Shown: positions 32,241 through 42,689 of the stretch, piece after piece
Layout: every line of letters begins with the position of its first letter
Position numbering within the stretch: the stretch's first letter is position 1
Origin: Ichthyophis bannanicus
Taxonomy: Eukaryota; Chordata; Amphibia; Gymnophiona; Ichthyophiidae
Direction of reading: 5' to 3'
DNA: 64,000 nucleotides
NCBI GenBank assembly: GCA_033557465.1
Contig: CM066045.1
Coordinates: 137,785,596 to 137,849,595, forward strand
Position numbers and translations under genes: made by a program
Notes under the pieces: generated by a model
Database searches by the model: none
Seen by the model: only the letters and a program-made list of their open reading frames with translations
Told to the model about the DNA's origin: nothing

Positions 32241-33783
32241 ATTGTCTCATTTACAGACATTCAACTGGGCATATGCAGATTCAAACTACACACTAGGGAT
32301 GTGTGCATTAAAGATTTTTAGGTTTGTGTTTGTTCAGCAGAATGTACCCTTTCGATCAGTCTTCGTTCCATTCATTCTCATTAAAGTCTATGGGGGAAGC
32401 TATTTTGCAATGGAACAGTAAGACTTGTCATCTACTTTCAATCAAAACCTGCTTGAAACTTGTAGGTAGACATCTGTTACAGCACTATAATCCATCAAGA
32501 GTGTCATCTACCCCTCCCCCCTCTGAGGCAACAGAAAAAGGACAAGAATTACATACAGTGTATACCAGAAACCACAGTTAGAAGGGCAAAGTGTACAAAC
32601 AGTGCAATGATCATCTCAGGATAGTGGAAGAGGGCAAAGCAGCAGCGCAACTGCTAGAAGCTCAATGAGGCACTTTGATAGGAGCAAAATGGCAAGGAGA
32701 CTAGCACTGCAACCAGGTCAGTTGTGATGCCTTAAACATGCCAAGAGCAAGTTAATTACCATGTGCGGCCATTTACTTCAAGGAGGAGCAGAACCACAGG
32801 AGTCCATCAGCGAGCAATGACATCAGAACCAGGCATGACCACAATGCAGTATAGGGCACCTGCATCTGCACAACTATAAGATCAAGGTGCGGTGAGAAAG
32901 ATTACTGGAGCAGGAGGCGTGTTCCCACTTAGGGCAACTGCAAGGAGTAATAAAAGTGAAGGAGTAGAGAAGCTTGGGGTAAAATTCTATTATCAGAGAA
33001 GGAGTACTAAGAGTAAACTGTTGTAATTTAACAGAATGAGAGGAGAAAATTTAAACTGCTTGTAACATGTTGAGAGAAAGGAAAAGGAGCTAACTGCTTG
33101 TAATATAATCCTGTTCTGTTATCTCTGCAATTCGTATTTTTGCTATTGTTATCAATGACCTAAATTCCTTTAAGTGCACCTTTCTGGCCTGGATTCAGCT
33201 ATTTTGAGAAGGGAAGATGACTAAATGGAGTTTTAAGTGTCACAGGACTGCCACTGTATACTGGTCCCAATCAAAGCACACACTGCATTCTCCCAAGGGT
33301 GGAGATGGATAGGTTGCGTTGCTCTTGGATAGTTGTAACCACTGTCTTGACAGCAATGGGTGCAGATGCTGCAAGGGCTACGCACAGCAGGGATTTAGAA
33401 TGGAATGGAATGAAGTCATGTATGGAAGTGAGGGGATACTCAGCAGCAGTGGCTAGCCCTTGTAAAGCTGCTGTCGCTGCTGAATTTTAAATCCAGATAT
33501 TCGATTCCAGATCCATATCCAGCCACCGGCGCTAATTATCTGGGCTAACCAGATAGCACCGCAGCTAACTGGGCACTATCAATACTCAGCCACTGCCTCT
33601 GCTCTGCTCTAGAATGCCCCATTACTAGCCAGCTAGCATGATGGAGTTCAGTGGCGGCACACGCAGATATTCAGCGGTACCAGCCACGTTAATGTCTCAG
33701 AACATTCTAGTTGCTGTGATTAACACAGTTAGCAGGTCTGCTAACTGCGTGAATCACTTCAGATATTGGCCCTGAAATAAGTA
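32241..33783. other. Non-coding; possible MITE remnant at the right
   Basis: There is no convincing ORF. From about 33495 to 33778 the sequence has MITE-like phrases ('agatattcgattcc', 'taactgggcac', 'cagatattggccctg') but no clean terminal pair or duplication. Confidence 0.4.
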
Positions 33784-33798
33784 AGCGTAGTTACCTGT

Positions 33799-34135
33799 AA
33801 CAGGTGATCTCCGGGAACAGCAGGAATTTAGTCTTCACATATGGGTGACGTTGGCACCAACTGAGCCCGCGCGGGAACATTCCCCAGCGTCAATAGGAAA
33901 GCCTTTGGGAGCATCCCACTGCACCTGTGTAGCTGCCTTACCTGCTCTCCCTCCTCAGTTGAGTTTGTAGCTGAGATAAAAGTAGAGAAAAAGAAATAAA
34001 GAGAAAGCCTACAACTCCTAGGGGAGGAGGGTGGGTTGTGAAGACTAAATTCCTGCTGTTCCCAGAGATCACCTGTTAAAGGTGAGTGACAACGCTATCT
34101 ACAGGAACAAGCAGGAATGTAGTCTTCACATATTG
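33799..34135. repeat. Inverted and direct repeats at the DIRS terminus
   Basis: 33799-33840 ('aacaggtgatctccgggaac...') is inverted at 34037-34077 with few mismatches. A third partial copy in direct orientation follows at 34100-34135 ('aagcaggaatgtagtcttca'). DIRS elements carry terminal repeats and an internal complementary region that template the circular intermediate, which fits. Confidence 0.7.
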
Positions 34136-35086
34136 GACTCCCTAGCTAGAAGATGCCAGAGAGATGATCTCAGAATCGGCTGTCGTTTGTCCCAGGTATA
34201 CCTAACGAGGTCATGTATCCTCCATGGATTTTTGGTATTGAAATCCAGGACGGAGGGTAGGAGTTGCTCTAAGGGGCATGTTTACTAAAAACCGCTAATT
34301 TGCGCGCCGCAAAATAGCGCACTAAAAGCGGTACTTAAGAGCGCTTAAATGCCCCGCAATCGTGCGTGTCACCCCCGCACAGGTGCGCGGCACAATAACG
34401 GGCCCCGCACAAGTACGGGCCCGCAAATGTCCGATAGAGGCGTGGAACGGCTAATGGAGGGCAGAGGAAGGTTCCTGAGGGGCGGAGAGACGGGTTTAAT
34501 GGGCGGGGTAGGGGAGGGGAGAGGCTCCCCACACATTATAGGGGCCGAATCCCATAGCAAAACTACTGCGAGTGAAACACTCGCGGTAGAGGGCATTTAA
34601 AGGGAAGAGAAACCATTTCCGTCAGCAATGTACAGCAAAATCGGGGAAACCTGAAAAACGTGAGCAGTGTGATACATGTGCACAGCACAAAAGTGAAAAT
34701 AAAAATAGAAAGTGACCACAACAAAAATATCACAAATAGTAATGCAGCTGGGGAACAGTTATAGTAATGGGCAAATATAGAAAACACACCCAGGAAAGCT
34801 CCAGAAAGAAGAAATGAATATTGGAAGAGTCTACGGAGCGGAGACTCATCCAAAACAAATGTCCTTTTTGGAGCTTTCCTGGGAGTGTTTGCTATGGTTG
34901 CCCATTAATATCACTTTTGCCCAGCGTGGTGATATATTGTCCCCCAGGGTCTGTGGTCATTTCCGGGGTTTATGTGCACGTTTGTCACCAGACAGAGTGC
35001 ATGTGCCCACAGTAAAAATGCGTAGAGCAGGGTTTGTGACTCCATCCTGCCAGGTATACTACCTCCAGGGGCTGCATTGTCTCTGT

Positions 35087-35160
35087 GGCCATAGTGTGGT
35101 GCAGCAGACAGAGCCAGTACCTCTAGGATCAGAGGTTCAAATCCCAGCTGGGGCACATGC
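35087..35160 (+). repeat. tRNA-like module 1 in Harbinger-like element
   Basis: It has a good pol III B box GGTTCAAATCC (35134-35144), preceded by a weaker A-box-like region 'tgtggtgcagcagacag'. It resembles a tRNA-derived SINE head and is followed by 'cccctatattttacccacc', also found after the module at 54265. Confidence 0.6.
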
Positions 35161-35535
35161 CAGCCCAGCCCCTATATTTTACCCACCACTAAACAAAGAT
35201 AGCGCAGACACCCCTGTATTGCAGGGAACATAAGCATGGGGAAAACACCCATATTTTACACAACACTGCAAAAACACAACAACAATGGGCATTAACTACA
35301 GCCAAATCCCCCAAATGCAGTCCCGTACTGCCACATTGCAATCTGGTCATCTGCTGTTTCTGAGAGAAGCTCATGCCAGCATGTTGGCGGACGAGTACAT
35401 GTGGTGCAGGGGACAGTGGCTGCTAGCCACAGAGGACAGAGGCCTAGCCATGTGCAGGCTGGCACAGTCCACTGCAACAGACAGGCCCTGCCGGATCCAC
35501 AGTCATGGACGTTCCAGGGAAACCAGCCAATCTGT

Positions 35536-35612
35536 GGCTACACAGTGGTGCAGTGCACACAGACAGTGCATGCAAGAACAGAAAGTCACAGGTTCAAAGC
35601 CCAACTGGGGCT
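35536..35612 (+). repeat. tRNA-like module 2
   Basis: B box GGTTCAAAGCC (35591-35601), preceded by 'gtggtgcagtgcacacagac' as in module 1. The same family of module in direct orientation. Confidence 0.6.
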
Positions 35613-37567
35613 TCCGCCAATCCTAGCCACATATGTTTCCCACACCTACACAGTGATAGTAAGGACACACCTTTCGTGTCAAGGACATATGCAATGGTAA
35701 TACGTCTATCTTTTACCCCACTGAGCACAGACACCATGAACAGGGGCAGTACCTAGAGCAGACTCTCCCAAATGCATTCCTGGTGTGCCACACACCAGTC
35801 AGGTTCCATGCTGCCACTCATACAAATGCCTGTGCTGTATATCTATGCACCACCCCCATGGCATGTAGATGTAGCTCATGCATATTCATGAGGGACAGCA
35901 GGAAAACACGAACAGTGTGATGCAGACCTGGACTGGGGTTGGGAATCTCTGCCGTAAAGCAGCAGCCAACAGGGGCAGACACACCCACGCCCAAACCCAC
36001 AGGCCCCATTGGCCAATGTCTCCTGGAGAGGCAGAACAGTGGACCCTGCGTGCATCTCCCAATACTAGCACCTACATACCTTAGCAATGTCACCCTACAC
36101 CTGAGGTATACGGTACACAGCTCTGAGACGTTTGCTAGGAGTACTGGCAGATAGATATCCATACGTTACGCACATACTGCTAGTTGACCCCATCAGAACA
36201 ATCTGTTAGGTGTTTGCGGGGCGTGCTCCAGGACTGGCCTCTGACAGTGTTTACCACCCTGGGGAGTGACCCCCAGCAGTACTGCGTACCATATCCATGC
36301 CTTGCCGTGCCTAGGACAGGTTTGGTGGGCAAGGCTAATTACCTCCTCAATAGTAGCACCATGCTGGCATAGGTGTGGAAGTGTGTGTCTGTCTATACAG
36401 TGGGTGCTGGCTGCAAGCCCCTTCCACAGCCCACACTGCCAGCACTGTTGCCAGTATTGGCCTGCTAATGTGCATAATGAGTAGCAAGGGACCATGGGTA
36501 TATCTCAGACAGGGTGGGCTGACCAGGATGCAGCTGCACAGGGCATAGGGCACTGGCAGGGACATGGTAGTGCCCGGCCACCACCTACACAGACAGGGGG
36601 ACCTCTGTATGTGCTGCTGGGGTATCACTCTCACCCTGAGTGTGCAGTGATGGCAGCATGGCTAGGCACACCCATAGTGCTGTATTGTGTTTCTCTCATG
36701 TGATATATATGGGTTTCCTGTTGGGGCCTTTTCACTAACTTATCTGCTTGTGTGTGCTGCCACTCCAGTTGTGGGTGCATGCATTTCCATCAGGACCAAC
36801 CAGCAGACTGAGCACAGATGGTATGTGTCTTGATGGAGTGCCTTGCAGGGTGCAGTGGCTGATGGCTTGCTGCAGGAGAATATCAGATAGTGGTGGGGTG
36901 CATCTATGGATATCCAGGCCTAATGTCTGTCTGATGTTGTGGGTGTGGAGCTGCTTGGACTGCCCTGTGAGGGGGTTGTCTGCTTCCCCAGCAGGACTGG
37001 TGTTGCTGGTTGGCTCTGGTGCCATGGGGAGGGAAGAGAAGAAAGGGGAGAGAAAGGAAGATAGTATGGGGATCTGTTGTGGGAGACCCTGTTTTATCCA
37101 TATATTGGGGGGGGTGGTTTCACTAACTGTGGCAGACAGCGACCTCCAAGATGTTTATGCAGCACCTACCTATTTCACAGGTTATTGCTGCTTTGGAGAT
37201 CTGGCATGGCCGCATTCAGCCATGCTAGGTGTTGTGCACCTGGTCCTGGGCGCATCATCACACACTCAGGGTGGGCATAGTAACCGCACACTGTGATGGT
37301 GTTTAGCTACTCTTTGCCGTTTGTCCACCCACTCAGGACACCCTACCAGGCCGAGGTGCTGTGTGGGTTCACAAGGACACCTCCCCCTACCAGGCCAGGT
37401 AGCTTTAGGGGTGCAGTGCCCATCTTGTGTGCATCTGTGGACAGCTGATTTGCATGTGCAGTGCATCATGGGTACGGGTGGCCTAACCCTATCCTGTTTA
37501 CACCAGCAGACTGTCTGTGATGTGACGTGCAGGCTATCTGCAGCCAGGCAGGAGCTTGCTTACAGCT

Positions 37568-37645
37568 ATAGAGGTGTAGCCCAATGGTTAAGCCACTGCC
37601 TGTGCAGCCAGAGGTCATGGGTTCATACCCACAGTGGGGTTCTGT
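37568..37645 (+). repeat. tRNA-like module 3
   Basis: The clearest of the set: an A box within TAGCCCAATGGTTAAG (37577-37592) and B box GGTTCATACC (37620-37629), about 30 bp apart, as in a tRNA gene. It cannot fold into a complete tRNA as far as I can see. Confidence 0.65.
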
Positions 37646-38019
37646 GATAGGGTTTTCCAAAGCATTTTTTACATTTACTGTACATATGTTGATGCCTGCA
37701 ATAACACCCTCATCGTATTGTACCCATAAGGTGCCTCTGAGGGTGCTTTATTGGGCGCCCTATAGGGCACTTTATGGTTGGCATCCATATAGGGTGCACT
37801 ATACATTATCCTGTGTCGCAACATACATGCTGCCCTATAGGGGACATTCTAGGGTGCCTTGGCGGACGGTGCACTGTAACATGTGCCTTATGGTCCGCCT
37901 TATGTTAACATGCTGTGAGGGTGCGTTTGCTAGTAGTTATCACAAAATAGAATTAAAAAGCCTCCTAAAGCACTCCACAACATAAAATATACTGCCTCAG
38001 CTAGCCTTTTTCAATGGGC

Positions 38020-38092
38020 ATTGTGAGGGATTGAACCCCTGGCCCCTGCACCATTGGTCAGTGTCTTAACCATTGTGCATGTGTTCCTTTGC
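38020..38092 (-). repeat. tRNA-like module 4, minus strand
   Basis: On the minus strand an A-box-like 'acaatggttaagacac' precedes B box GGTTCAATCC (38028-38037 on plus coordinates). It is close in sequence to the plus-strand module at 61822-61890. Confidence 0.65.
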
Positions 38093-38098
38093 TTTAGC

Positions 38099-38215
38099 AT
38101 CAGCGCGCCGCCTTGTGGCCATCAGCGCGCCGCATCCTGCTGCCCACAATTAACAGTGCGCCGCCTTATGCCGCCCCACAATGAACAGTGCGCCGCCTTA
38201 TGCCGCCCCAAAATT
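38099..38215. repeat. 31-bp minisatellite
   Basis: Three to four imperfect repeats built on 'cagtgcgccgccttatgccg' with spacers 'ccccacaatgaa'. It lies between tRNA-like modules 4 and 5. Confidence 0.75.
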
Positions 38216-38284
38216 ATTTTGCCTCCTGACACACATTTCCACATTCAGGGTGGTGCCTCAGCCAGTCTTTTTGGGCTGCACACA

Positions 38285-38352
38285 CTGGGGGATTGAACCT
38301 GTGGCCCCTGCACCATTGGTTATTGTCTTCACTGCTGTGCTACGGCTCTGTT
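38285..38352 (-). repeat. tRNA-like module 5, minus strand
   Basis: B box GGTTCAATCC on the minus strand (38290-38299), with 'ggtgcaggggccac' before it as in module 4. A second copy of the same module type 260 bp away. Confidence 0.6.
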
Positions 38353-38540
38353 CCTATAGGTGCCCAGCTGCGCCCCACTTAGCCTTCTCACGCGCTAATG
38401 TGGGCCCCGCACATTAACGTGACGCGCACACATACGGTCTTTTTTTTTTCTTTTTCGGCCTGAACCGCCCACTCCTTATATGGCACAGGCACACTACCGC
38501 GGCCCCGCACGTTAGGAATGTTTAGTAAACATGCCCCTAA

Positions 38541-38818
38541 GTCTGAAAGAGATGCTGGAGGACAGCCTGGCCAAATATGGCATCCTGGCAGGAATCCTTT
38601 TCCAGACAGTAGTGAGCAGCAAAGGTATGGACCGAAGACCAAGTTGCTGCTTTGCAGATCTCGTCAATAGCTACAGATCGTAGATTTGCCATCGAGGTAG
38701 CCATGGCTCGAACATTATGGGCAGTGACATGACCCTCAAGGGAGAGTCCTGCCTTTACATAAGCAAAAGTGATGCAGTCTGCTATCAACTTGGAGAGAAT
38801 ACATTTGGAGACTGGCAA
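38541..38818 (-). pseudogene. DIRS tyrosine recombinase, C-terminal part
   Basis: The recombinase would integrate a circular DNA copy of the element. On the minus strand the frame has 'HVTAHNVRAMATS' (the conserved H-x-x-R), 'AIDEICKAATW' and 'HTFAAHYCL', where the Tyr is in the position of the catalytic nucleophile. The first catalytic Arg region lies upstream in broken sequence. The frame continues to 38541, next to the TAA duplication of the Harbinger-like element. Confidence 0.8.
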
Positions 38819-39268
38819 CTCAAGGTGACTAGAGTCAAAGGAGATGAACAGTTGAGAAGCTTTCCAGTTTAGTCCTCTAAAGATAAAAAGCTAATGCACA
38901 TTTACAATCCAAAGTGTGGAGGGTTGCTTCTGCCTTAGATAAGTGTGGTCTAGAGAAAAACACAGGGAGGTATCACCTTCGGCATGAAGTGAGGATGAAT
39001 CCTGAGGACTACCTTATCATGGTGGAACCATGTGTAAGGTGGGTCAGCCACTAAGGCCTGGAGCTCACTAATGCACCTTGCTAAAGTGAGAAGGGATTAA
39101 GATTCTTCTTAGAACACCAGAAAGAAAACCTATGCCACTTGAAAGCATAGGACTGCCTGGCGGATGGCTTTCTAGAAGTTAAGAGGATGTCTTTAATCTT
39201 ATGGGAAGGTTAATACCTTGGAAGGCTGTGCTTTCAGCAGCCATACTATGAGATGGCGAGATTGTGGA

Positions 39269-40007
39269 TTAGGATGGAGCAGTGTCTCCTCCTCCTGAGA
39301 GAGGAGATCTGGAGCAGACCCCAGATCTATGGGTTGAGCTTGAGACAGACGTAGAAGGAGAGGGTACTGTGGCTGACGTGGCCAGCGTGGGGCTATGAGT
39401 ATCATAAAGCCTCTGCCTGTCTGGAGTTTGAAAAGAATCTTGGGAATTAGAGAAATGGGAGGGAAGGCATATAGGAAGCCGTGTCCCCAGTGGAGGTGAA
39501 AAGCATCTACCTGCTGGCTGGCTGGCGCAGGAGTCCTGGTACAGAAGCGAGGGAGCTTGGCATTCTGAGAACTTGTGAACAGGTCTATCTCTAGAGGCCC
39601 TCAGATCTGAAAAATGTAGGAGATTGTGTGTACATGAAGAGACCACTCATGAGGGAGAAGGATTCAACTTAGTCTGTCCACTAAAACATTGTGCTTGTCC
39701 AGAGATACACTGCTTAGAAGTGAATGTGATGATGTATGACAAAGGACCAGAGATGTAGAGCCTCACTGCAGAGAATCCAAAAGCCTGTTCCGCCTTGCTT
39801 GTTCACGTAGAACATGGCTACTTGATTGTCGGTTTGGACTAGGACTCTGGGGCAATGAAGATGGTCCTGGAACACTTTGAGAGCATTGAGAATAGCTCTG
39901 AGCTCCAGCAGATTTATGTGGAGTTGTGACTCCTGATGAGACCAGAGTCCTTGAGTTGTAAAAGACCCCAGATGGGCTCCCCAACTGAGCCCAGATGTGT
40001 CCGTCAT
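39269..40007 (-). pseudogene. DIRS RNase H and downstream spacer
   Basis: On the minus strand 40007-39714 reads 'TDTSGLSWGAHLG', 'INLLELRAILNALKVF' and 'TDNQVAMFYVNKQGG', which are the RNase H blocks of DIRS pol with catalytic Asp/Glu residues retained. Frames below (39646-39269) are shifted and correspond to the DIRS stretch between RNase H and recombinase. The RT itself is not seen on this element. Confidence 0.8.
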
Positions 40008-40120
40008 CAGGGTACATTCAGGGGGGGGTGCAGGGACATGTGCAGAGACTTGGTGCGGGACCTCATTTGCATAAGTGGCCTCATTTGCATAAATATTTAC
40101 ATAATATTACCATACACTAA

Positions 40121-40138
40121 CTTTTAGTAAACATGCCT
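40121..40138. repeat. Isolated Harbinger-like terminus
   Basis: 'tttagtaaacatgcctct' followed by TAA is a right-end copy of the Harbinger-like terminus, with one or two changes from the complete element. No left partner is identified, so it is probably a truncated insertion. Confidence 0.6.
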
Positions 40139-40999
40139 CTTAATGAGTGTATGGATAAAGACAGACTAAAAGATTTCTACATTACTATAATCCAGTGCCA
40201 ACCACCAGGCACATTAGGAACTACTACAAACACTGCCCATTTAGAACCCATAGCAAACCCGCCGTATCCTAACAGCACTACCAGGACTCACAAAGTACCA
40301 TACTCTACCTATCAAAAGGCAACACTGCAAATATTAAACCAATACATTTCAGAGAATAACAATACATGATCTACTGGGGAAAGAGAGCAAGTGGCAATGT
40401 CAAATAGGAATTGCATAAACAGAATACACATGCAGAACATAGACCATCACCAAACAAGGAATCACAATTTAGAAATAGGAAGACAATAGGGAACCCCAAA
40501 AGCCAAAAGCCAAACTTGGAATGTACAACAACACTGTAGAAATAAAACTATAAATTAATTTCTTCTTCTACTAAACAAAGCGCAGACGTTAATGGCGCAC
40601 ATTTCGCAGAGCTGACATATTCCAGTTAATAAATTCAAAATAAAGAGATATTTTTCTACCTTTTGTGCATTTTTTTTCAGTTGCAATTGCTCCAGTCACT
40701 TTCTTCTGGTTTCTTCATGTCTTCTGCTAACTCTCCATCGTCTGCTGTCCATTTGTCCTTTCTTCTCTCTTCTAGTTTTTTTCCATTCTCTTTCTACATC
40801 TGCATTAACATACTAATCTTTCTCCTTTTGCTTTTTCCTCATTCCTATTTTATCCACTCAAATTTTACCCCTCCATCCTCAATCACCACGTACTCTCCCA
40901 ATGCCCGGCCAATTGTAGATTTGTCTTCCCTCCCACACAAAATATTTTTCAACTCTCTATTTCACTCTCCCAGCTCCATCCCATTCTAATTCTCCCCCA

Positions 41000-41575
41000 A
41001 CATCAGCTCCCTTCTAGTTCCAGCCCCACCCAGCATCCGCTCCCTTCTAGTCCCTGCATCAGCCCATTTCCAATCCTATCCTAGCCCCACCATCATCCCA
41101 TTTCCAGTCCTAGCTCCCCATCCATTTCCAGTCCTATCCTTGTCCCTCCATCAGCCCATTTCCAGTCCTAGCTCCCTCCCCTCACAGCCCATAACCATTC
41201 CAAGCCCCCTTCCCCATCAGCTATTTGCAGTTCAAGCCCCTATTTCCACTCAGCCCATTTCCAGTCCTAGCAACCCCCCCAGCCCATTACCAGTCCTAGC
41301 CCCCCCATAGCCCATTACCAGTCCTAAGCCCCCTATCAGCCCACTTCCAGTCCTAGCCCCCATCACCCCATTTTCAGTCTTAGCCCCCCCATAGCTCATT
41401 ACTAGTTCTAGTCCCCCCATCAGCCCACCTCCAATCCTAACCCCCTATCAGCCCATTTCCAGTCCCCCCATAGCACATTACTAGTCCTAACCCCCCCATC
41501 AGCCCACTTCCAGTCTTAGCCCCCCCATAGCTCATTACCATTCCTAACCCCCCTCCACCCCATCAGCCCAGGTAG
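41000..41575. repeat. Pyrimidine-rich minisatellite, copy 2
   Basis: Repeats of about 25-45 bp built on 'cagcccatttccagtcctag' with C-runs between them. Homologous to 29240-30020. Confidence 0.75.
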
Positions 41576-41594
41576 ATTTTATAAAAACAAGCCA

Positions 41595-41950
41595 GCTGCT
41601 GCTGCTGCTGCCGCCGTGGCAGCGGCAGAAGCAAGTGTCCCGCGGGGCCCCCCCTGCCTGGCAGAGCCTTCCCTGCAGCATCAGCTCCCTCAGCACGGGC
41701 TTTTCAGAGCCGTGAAGGGAGAGTTCCCCTTTCTCGCAGCTCTGTTAAGCCCGCCAGGGCTGATGGGAAACAGGAAGTCCCATCAGCCCCGGCGGGCTTA
41801 ACAGAGCCGCAAGAGAGAAACTCTCCCTTCGCAACCCTGAAAAGCCCGCGCTGAGGGAGCTGATGCTGCAGGGAAGGCTCTGCCGGGCAGTGGGGGCCCC
41901 ATGGGACACTTGATTCTGCCGCTGTCATGGCGACAGCAGTAGCAGCAGAC
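41595..41950. repeat. GC-rich palindrome, arms about 175 bp
   Basis: The left arm includes 'cagcatcagctccctcagc' and 'cccgccagggctgatggga'. The right arm carries their complements. The centre is at about 41772. It is homologous to 30122-30424 but better conserved. Confidence 0.8.
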
Positions 41951-42689
41951 TTTTTTTTTTTTTTAATCTACTTGGGCTGATGAGAATGGTTTTTGCGCGG
42001 GGCCCTGTGTAAAAAACATTCTTGCTCATTGGACGGGCCGGCCCTGAGTACATTGATGTGCAGGCATCTGAAAAGGTGGCCCTACAAGGAGATTTTCTGG
42101 GGATCACCACAACTGGAGAGATGAGACCAGAAAGGTAGAGACTTTTATCTTGTCCCCCCAGGTGACCTGAAGCCTGAAACCACTGGGATGCCAGTGTCCA
42201 TTAGGCTGAAACAACAAAGCACCTTGTTCTCTTGGGCTTCCGCAGCTAGTATGATGATCTTTTCAGAATTCCAGGTCATTCTGCATCTTCATAACTTGAA
42301 ATGGCTCCAGTTATGAAGATGCAGCATGACCCAGAAATCTGCAAAGATCAACAAAACACCTTGTCTTCTTCCTTAATTATAGTGGCAGTTCAATTTCTTT
42401 ACTCAATTCTTGGTGCGGGATATTTATTCCAAGTCTCTCCCTTCTTTAACTCTCCTTAAGTTTGCTATGGTAACTCTGAAAGTGGAGCCTACTTCCTGTA
42501 CTATTTAGTTTCATAAGGTTCTGGGTTAGTGGCTTCTACAGATGCTGGTGACTCTGATGTCATTAGGTTTCTGAGATGTTGCTTTACTTCCCTGGATACT
42601 TTCTCTCCTTCCGTCTTGAATATAGAAACATAGAAAAATGATGACAGAAAAAGACCAGATGGCCTATCTAGTCCTTCCATATCAACAAC

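Larger units (their letters stand above)
34273..38537. mobile_element. Harbinger-like non-autonomous element, 4.3 kb
   Basis: The 17-bp ends are perfect inverted repeats: 'ggggcatgtttactaaa' at the left and its complement at the right. They are flanked by TAA on both sides (34270-34272 and 38538-38540). A TWA duplication is the PIF/Harbinger signature. It lies inside DIRS element 1. No transposase or Myb-like protein is recognisable; the longest ORF (36748-37296) shows no known motif. The interior carries five tRNA-like modules, a 31-bp minisatellite and clusters of CCCTATAGGG-type palindromes. Relatives occur at 53446-55825 and, inverted, at 61617-63172. Confidence 0.85.
40019..42046. mobile_element. 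hAT-like non-autonomous element 2, 2.0 kb
   Basis: It starts CAGGGGG and ends GGGCCGGCCCTG. The flanks are GGTACATT (40011-40018) and AGTACATT (42047-42054), an 8-bp duplication with one mismatch. It sits inside DIRS element 1 upstream of the RNase H. The interior holds a Harbinger-like right end (40121-40138), a pyrimidine-rich minisatellite and a GC-rich palindrome. No transposase. Confidence 0.75.
33784..42620 (-). mobile_element. DIRS-type retrotransposon 1, minus strand, twice interrupted
   Basis: This is a tyrosine-recombinase retrotransposon. On the minus strand its parts run RNase H (40007-39714), a spacer, tyrosine recombinase (38818-38541), and after the Harbinger-like insertion the 3' terminal region (34270-33784). 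It is broken by elements at 34273-38537 and 40019-42046. Sequence between 42055 and 42620 continues the pre-RNase H part. The RT region is absent, probably lost where CR1-B begins at 42627. Such elements integrate without target duplications. Confidence 0.85.

Noticed and set aside
36748..37296. 182-codon ORF in the Harbinger-like element as a transposase
   Set aside because: There is no DDE, helix-turn-helix or Myb-like motif, and the codon content looks random.
37568..37645. Functional tRNA gene
   Set aside because: A and B boxes are present, but I cannot pair a proper acceptor stem and anticodon arm. It recurs as a family module.
41000..41575. CRISPR-like array
   Set aside because: Repeat units vary in length and sequence, spacers are not unique, and the genome is clearly vertebrate.
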